Below are positions 60,701-64,000 of a DNA stretch of 64,000 nucleotides, one piece after another. A program made the translations under genes and the position numbers. How positions within the stretch are numbered: position 1 is the stretch's first letter; each line of letters starts with the position of its first letter. The stretch comes from CAYUTA01 sp964447605 (GTDB lineage: Bacteria > Bacillota > Clostridia > Christensenellales > CAG-138): assembly GCA_964447605.1 (NCBI GenBank), contig CAYUTA010000008.1, positions 1-64,000 of the forward strand, read 5' to 3'. The notes beneath the pieces were generated by a model. It saw nothing but the letters and a program-made list of their open reading frames with translations. It made no database searches and had not been told where the DNA came from.

Positions 60701-62575
60701 GGTGTAGATATAGTCATGATTCGCGCTGGACTGGTAGTTGGCCGTTACCCATGCGTTGGCGCTGCCCATCTGCACCGTGATGCGCTCGGTGGTCGGATGA
60801 TTCATCTCAACGTCCACGTTGTTGACGGTCATTTTCAGGCCGGGGGTGTGCGTCCAGTAGTTGAACTTTGTGCCGCCGGTAGGCGTCTGCGCGGTGAGCG
60901 TGATGTATTCACCCGGACGCAGCGTATAGGTTTCCACCCTGCCGCTGTTGACATAACGCTTAACGGTGAGCGTATAGGTTCTCCAGACGGTTTCGACATT
61001 CACGTCCTCGGCGGGCATGCTGAACGTCCCGTTGCTCGCGGTTACGCGCGTGGAGTTGGAATGCCACTTGGAGAAAACGTACGTGCCGTCGTTGCCCGCG
61101 GGCGCGACGGGGGTGAGCTTGACCGTCGTGCCGGGCGAGACATACCAGTAATCGACCCGGTTGCCGTTGATGGTTTCGGTCTTGTATTTTACAGGATCAG
61201 GCTCCTCGCTGTTGGCCTTGGTATAGGTAAACGTGGCGTTGGTCAGCCGCAGCGTGGTCAGATAGACCGGCGTAAGTGTGACCGAATGCGCGGGCATGTC
61301 GAATGAAATCGGGTTTTTCGTCAGATCGCGCGCAGAAACCTCGGCGCTGGTGGGTTCGATATCCCAGCGGACAAAATGATAGCCGTTGTTGGTCGCGGCG
61401 GCGGTGGCGGTGGCCCTTGCGCCGCGGATATAATAGGTTGTGGTCGCGTTCCCGGCCGCGTCCTTTACAATCAGGGGGTACTGCTTGCCAACGGAGACCG
61501 CGGTGGTCTGGGCGGGCATGGTAAACGTATACTCGCGCGCGTTTCCAGCCTGTACGACCCCGTCGATCTCCCACGAATAGTAACCGGCCTCCGTGGTTGC
61601 GCGCACGGTTACGGTTTCACCCGCCGCGACATAGTTGCCCTTGCGGCCGGAGCCCGTGTCGGGCGCGGTGATCTCGCAATCCGTGGCGACGAGCTGATAC
61701 AGCCTGGTCGAGGGAACCTGAAGGACGACGGAACCCTCGGAATCAAGCGTGAAGGAAACGGATTTGGTGGTGCTGTCATAGCCCACGACCGTACCGGCGC
61801 CGCTGCCGCTGACCTGCGTGATATCGGCCGCGCTCAGGGTGGAGGGGAACAGCTCGTCGGCAGGCTCGGAGGCGGCAAGCGAGATTGTGTCGCCGGGCGA
61901 GGCGGGCTCGCTTACCAGCACGGTGCCGTTGGAAGTCTGCAGCGTAACGGGGAATTTGTATACGGCAAAGATGGTCGTATCCTCGGAGGGCATCTTGAAC
62001 CTGGCCGTTGTCGCCGTGTCATTGGCGACATAATGGGAATTCCCGTCATAGTTGAGCTTCAGGCCGGTAAACGTGGAACCGGCAATCTCCGCGACGGTGA
62101 CGACAAGATCTTTATTATAGGGCACGCTGTTGCCGGTGCTGACTGCGGATGTGTCGGCATAGGCTACCGATACGATGTTGGCGTCCGACCAGTCGAGGAT
62201 CGGGTCGCCAAGGCTGACCGAAACGGTAATCTTGCGGTCGGTCACAGTCGCACCGATTTCCAGAGTATACTTCTTATCGCTGGATGGTCCGGTCACGTTG
62301 ATCCCCGTGCCGTTGGAATATGCGGCGGAGATATTTTGGATGACCCGTTTGAGCGAGCTTGGCGGCGTAATCGCCTGCTCGGTCGTAGCAAGCAGGTTTC
62401 CGGCGTCGTCCGCCTCGCGCTCAAAAGAGGACGGCGACCAGCCGGAGAGCGTTCTTCCGGTGGAAGCGTCCTGATACGTGATCGTGAATTTCGCCGTGGT
62501 GTTTGCCAGCGCGCCCGCGGGAATGAGCGCGAGCACAAACAGAAGGGCGAGGAATAATGCGACTGTGCGTTTCAT
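57773..62575 (-). CDS. large secreted protein with bacterial repeat, Ig-like and SH3 domains
   Basis: 1600 residues. Signal peptide MKRTVALFLALLFVLALIPA with likely cleavage after GALA (residue 24). Residues about 140-640 contain several copies of the bacterial repeat (InlB/Flg_new-like) pattern, for example YYSWEIDG, FVRWDIEP and VFSKWHSN followed by FTMPAQTT / FDMPAHSV / FSMPAED. A beta-rich middle follows. Four BIG_2 Ig-like domains lie at about 1095-1435 (WTSSNSSIVSVDSEGVITA and similar), then two SH3b domains (about 1437-1502, 1535-1600; VNVRSSASGSASLVG, VNVRSGAGTSNSKLG) separated by a TP-rich linker. No sorting signal is present, so binding to the wall is probably through the SH3 domains. 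Likely an adhesin or wall-associated protein. Confidence 0.85.
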   Translation of the reverse strand: MKRTVALFLALLFVLALIPAGALANTTAKFTITYQDASTGRTLSGWSPSSFEREADDAGNLLATTEQAITPPSSLKRVIQNISAAYSNGTGINVTGPSSDKKYTLEIGATVTDRKITVSVSLGDPILDWSDANIVSVAYADTSAVSTGNSVPYNKDLVVTVAEIAGSTFTGLKLNYDGNSHYVANDTATTARFKMPSEDTTIFAVYKFPVTLQTSNGTVLVSEPASPGDTISLAASEPADELFPSTLSAADITQVSGSGAGTVVGYDSTTKSVSFTLDSEGSVVLQVPSTRLYQLVATDCEITAPDTGSGRKGNYVAAGETVTVRATTEAGYYSWEIDGVVQAGNAREYTFTMPAQTTAVSVGKQYPLIVKDAAGNATTTYYIRGARATATAAATNNGYHFVRWDIEPTSAEVSARDLTKNPISFDMPAHSVTLTPVYLTTLRLTNATFTYTKANSEEPDPVKYKTETINGNRVDYWYVSPGTTVKLTPVAPAGNDGTYVFSKWHSNSTRVTASNGTFSMPAEDVNVETVWRTYTLTVKRYVNSGRVETYTLRPGEYITLTAQTPTGGTKFNYWTHTPGLKMTVNNVDVEMNHPTTERITVQMGSANAWVTANYQSSANHDYIYTGAYIQMISEPIRHYALLEYFRKDTMVVYYYPNREGQGVVVDNSQLVCQVVKPGTTEVVTDAYGCFTTVGEYELLITFYVNGTKMADTIRVLNTENTRIQVYSNRPEYVASYTPNNVLNSPIYYAGEKTTAINKDGLVVTLVSADHQTGTYYSARELNQDEYSLIAYNALDGDNPTRIPAPAEIEQAAADGRKGYRVTRDGGGNITGRYMQLAIECYDENQLDSNGKPTKMTYVDTNERDFIWIEVRDGATGGLTLENFVYASEVEPGSTGAGTYPTYSWRIGYSALGAARSFDVVVPGFTNDKLAAAAISHTNEDSTVAAISVPDPASPLSYKLSPRSIGVTTFKFYTRGTAEPKAVLEVTVYDDVGGIVPIAKLDALNKSEASLYVGNKLTLYPSIYSPNNADTTMRWSVAFEDALEPQNAEFYVKVDETTGVVEVLKYTDRKIVVTGAAVYQASGSVGPFEASCTITVMPIGVFSMTMYPNELTLYRLASSKLTARLYPEAATDKKINWTSSNSSIVSVDSEGVITANMLGTATIMASSNSNPEIYKTCVVTVKQSVLLSEINLNRTSATLGVGDSTALSIYYTPATATTQSVSWESTDASVATVDAKGKVRGVSEGSAVIIATANDGSGKRAACAVSVTTIISSAVVLNKQTLALVEDESETLTATVYPTNVSARGVTWTSSNTNVATVDADGVVTGTGGGSAVITATSNDASARYADCVVVVTAKIPVTGLALNLSSFDLLLNDTTTLTASVTPANATEKITWTSSNPSVASVDEKGRVGGLTVGSTVITAKAGIKSISITVNVVTKVYSTGTVVNCSRRVNVRSSASGSASLVGYAYLGDTYKVLDRSGNWFKIQYNATTTAWIWSRYLNAKETSAGYVSSGAVGAATPAPGTTPTPTPTASKTITITNCQNSVNVRSGAGTSNSKLGLAYLNETFVYTGTKTDSTGGTWYIIEYKSATGYVSGQFVKVN

Positions 62576-62636
62576 ATTGTTACGTACACATCCTTTCCAA
62601 CTCTATGCGTGCATGAATCTACCATTAGTCGAGCAA

Positions 62637-62665
62637 ATTATACAATGCATATAATTGGAAGTAAA
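62637..62665 (-). promoter_or_regulatory. promoter of the large surface-protein gene
   Basis: On the minus strand TTTACT (62665-62660), a 17-bp spacer and a perfect TATAAT (62642-62637). Leader of about 55 nt; ribosome site AAAGGATG is about 12 nt from the ATG. The 62666-62866 stretch beyond is AT-rich with no gene seen. Confidence 0.65.
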
Positions 62666-62866
62666 TAATCCCCGCGCGTTCTTTACGAATAATTAACAGG
62701 ATGATTCCCCCGATATACAGGAAAACACAAGATAAGCCACGAAACATGATGAAACCCACAGAATATAGGAACGCCTTAACAATTTGTTAATAATTATGCA
62801 TTGCATCTATAAAGACTGCCGGAGCGGCGGCCCCGCGTTCAAACAAGCCTGAAAACAGGGCGCATT

Positions 62867-63580
62867 TTATGAAAGCAACGTATAGCAATTCAGCATATCG
62901 CGGATTTCGGCGGGCGTGCAGAACATCATGGCGTCGAGCACGGAAAGCGACTCGAAAAAGCGGCTTTTCCGCTGGCTGTACGGGGTCGGCTCAAACTTCA
63001 GAAAGCGGATGGAAACGCCGGCTGCGGCGTATTTTCGCCTGTCGAACATCTCCCTTGCGCCCGGAGGATTGAGATAGTCCGTCTCGCCGAGCGCCCTGCA
63101 GATATTCAGCGCCCATTCGTCCGGGCCGCATACGGGTTCGACCGTAAGCCCCATCTGAGAGAATATCTGCAGGCGCAGGGGAACGCCGAGGTAGTCGCAG
63201 ACGCGTTTTAGGCAGAGGACGTTGAGGTCGCGCAGGCTGAGGCGCTCTTTTGCAAGGCATTCCTCCACAAGCGCGGAAACGGCGCGGTAATGAGGCGCGC
63301 GCTTTTTATAGGATGCGGAAAGCTGGCCGAGAATGCGTTCGGCATATGGCTGAGCGGCGTCGATGCATACGTCGCAAATGCGCGTATCGCGGCGCGCCGT
63401 GACCGGGACGGTGATATACATGGTTTCGGGCTGGTTGGGATGAATGATGCGGTTGCGGTTCATCCAGCCGCGGTCAATGTACTGCACCGTGTCGAATACG
63501 ATCCAGCGATCCGTATGTTTTATGAGTGAGAAGTGACCCAAATAAGGGAAAAAATAAGGCTGCATGATGCCAAGGCTCAT
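62867..63580 (-). CDS. WbqC family protein
   Basis: 237 residues, GGAGGGAG 7 nt before the ATG. The WbqC signature is clear: IMQPYFFPYLGHFSLIKHTD, WIVFDTVQYIDRGWMNRNRI, and YITVPVTAR; later KRVCDYLGV and YLNPPGAREMFD. WbqC-like proteins occur in O-antigen and capsule loci and are thought to act in amino-sugar or glycan assembly, though the reaction is not settled for most. It is 291 bp upstream of the large surface-protein gene and may be transcribed separately. Confidence 0.88.
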   Translation of the reverse strand: MSLGIMQPYFFPYLGHFSLIKHTDRWIVFDTVQYIDRGWMNRNRIIHPNQPETMYITVPVTARRDTRICDVCIDAAQPYAERILGQLSASYKKRAPHYRAVSALVEECLAKERLSLRDLNVLCLKRVCDYLGVPLRLQIFSQMGLTVEPVCGPDEWALNICRALGETDYLNPPGAREMFDRRKYAAAGVSIRFLKFEPTPYSQRKSRFFESLSVLDAMMFCTPAEIRDMLNCYTLLS

Positions 63581-63717
63581 AGCTGCTCCCTCCTGCGCGC
63601 GGCGGATGGTTCACTTTGGAGAATAGCGCAGGCTGCGGCGGCTGTCAAGCGCACATTGCGTTTGCACCGGGACGCGTTGCGGCCTACAGCAGTTTTCCTG
63701 CTGTTGCCCGGAGGCGC

Positions 63718-63746
63718 TTGCAAAAGGCCATATGGATTGTTATACT
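63718..63746 (+). promoter_or_regulatory. promoter of the right-edge lipoprotein gene
   Basis: TTGCAA (63718-63723), a 17-bp spacer and extended -10 TGTTATACT (63738-63746). It gives a leader of about 125 nt. Confidence 0.75.
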
Positions 63747-63753
63747 ATAGTGG

Positions 63754-63844
63754 TGAGCAAAACGAACCTTATATTTGGGGTGATAAACCTATTTGCCATG
63801 AGCTGTTTTTGCCCTGTTTATCTGATCTTTTTGAGTTTTGCTCA
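63754..63844 (+). other. structured leader (possible cis-regulatory RNA)
   Basis: TGAGCAAAAC (63754-63763) is perfectly complementary to GTTTTGCTCA (63835-63844), closing a 71-nt region that starts right after the transcription start. The second arm lies 20 nt before the ribosome site GGAGG. A closing stem plus internal sequence such as TTTGGGGTGATAAACC resembles a riboswitch layout, but I do not recognise a class. Confidence 0.45.
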
Positions 63845-63877
63845 TGGCTATCCCCATAAAAAATGGAGGTAATGAAA

Positions 63878-64000
63878 ATGAAAAAAATCTTTGCTTTGTT
63901 TATCGTATTGACGATGGTACTCACCTTGGCCGCCTGCGGCGACAACGGAAATAATTCCGGCGGTAAAACCCCGTCTGACGGCACAAATACACCCAGCACT
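63878..64000 (+). CDS. lipoprotein, N-terminal part (runs off the window)
   Basis: 41 codons visible, open to the right edge. ATG 63878 has GGAGG 8 nt upstream; an ATG two codons earlier is too close to it. Lipoprotein signal MKKIFALFIVLTMVLTLAAC with lipobox LAAC (Cys20), then a Gly/Ser/Thr-rich linker. This is typical for substrate-binding proteins of ABC importers or other surface lipoproteins of Bacillota; the domain itself is outside the window. Confidence 0.8.
   Translation, partial: MKKIFALFIVLTMVLTLAACGDNGNNSGGKTPSDGTNTPST

Noticed and set aside
57497..62557. Long plus-strand open frames of 575, 621 and 393 codons
   Set aside because: They are antisense to the 1600-residue surface-protein gene, lack ribosome sites and have low-complexity Arg/Gly/Ala composition typical of shadows in GC-rich DNA. 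The minus-strand gene has a signal peptide and recognisable domains.
1..64000. tRNA, rRNA, CRISPR, prophage or insertion sequence
   Set aside because: Read through both strands for cloverleaf, rRNA, transposase, integrase and phage signatures; none was found. Small or divergent RNAs could have been missed without a covariance search.

Overview
The window looks like the chromosome of a GC-rich, spore-forming member of the Bacillota, probably class Clostridia. Supporting signs are SpoIID, a short Spo0A C-terminal-like protein, a DnaD plus DnaC/DnaI-type helicase-loader pair, a class B sortase homologue, strong purine-rich Shine-Dalgarno sites and extended -10 promoters. No tRNA, rRNA, CRISPR array, integrase, transposase or phage module was seen. 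A run of 100 N marks an assembly gap inside a repetitive coiled-coil gene.

Layout. (1) 360-9005, minus strand: a tight eight-gene surface-polysaccharide operon with a polytopic membrane protein, a processive GT2 synthase, a beta-helix/bactofilin-like protein, a leucine-rich-repeat protein, an AlgI-type MBOAT acyltransferase, an AlgJ/DHHW SGNH partner, a VTC polyphosphate-polymerase-fold protein and DUF4956. (2) 9571-25426, plus strand: a lipoprotein phosphoesterase, murG, a HEAT-fused RNA methyltransferase, a DUF6020-like membrane protein, secA, prfB, a YbjQ-family protein, a glutamate-5-kinase-like enzyme, a DUF2975/XRE pair and a DUF4153/4173 membrane protein. (3) 25413-29098, minus: rsmI, helicase loader, DnaD protein and a membrane protein with a degenerate sigma-70 region-2-like N-terminus. 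(4) 29389-31113: spoIID, then a divergent XRE / Spo0A-C-like pair sharing a palindrome-rich control region. (5) 31371-37237, minus: malQ, a sugar ABC importer (two permeases and a binding protein, no ATPase) and a LacI regulator. (6) 37892-38628, minus: the heptad-repeat gene with the assembly gap.

(7) 39089-49683, plus: the most interesting block. GtrA, an HMGL-type aldolase with an extra C-terminal domain, an SDR, a dehydroquinate-synthase-like cyclase, an acetolactate-synthase-like TPP enzyme and a GtrB-like polyprenol-phosphate glycosyltransferase are packed together. Oligoendopeptidase F follows, then a GtrII-like acceptor transferase. I read this as a GtrABC-type surface decoration system that carries its own enzymes for an unusual, possibly cyclic or branched, building block. 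(8) 49914-53999, minus: class I fumarase alpha and beta directly upstream of purA and purB, so the enzyme that removes fumarate is co-expressed with the one that releases it. (9) 54185-63580, minus: an AT-richer membrane alkaline-phosphatase-superfamily gene, a sortase B homologue lacking the catalytic histidine, a 1600-residue secreted Ig-like/SH3 protein and a WbqC-family protein. (10) The right edge holds a structured leader and the start of a lipoprotein gene.

The genes work mainly on the cell envelope (polysaccharide synthesis, acetylation and decoration, secretion, peptidoglycan precursors, sporulation) beside ordinary housekeeping genes. All family names come from reading motifs by eye; no database search was run.
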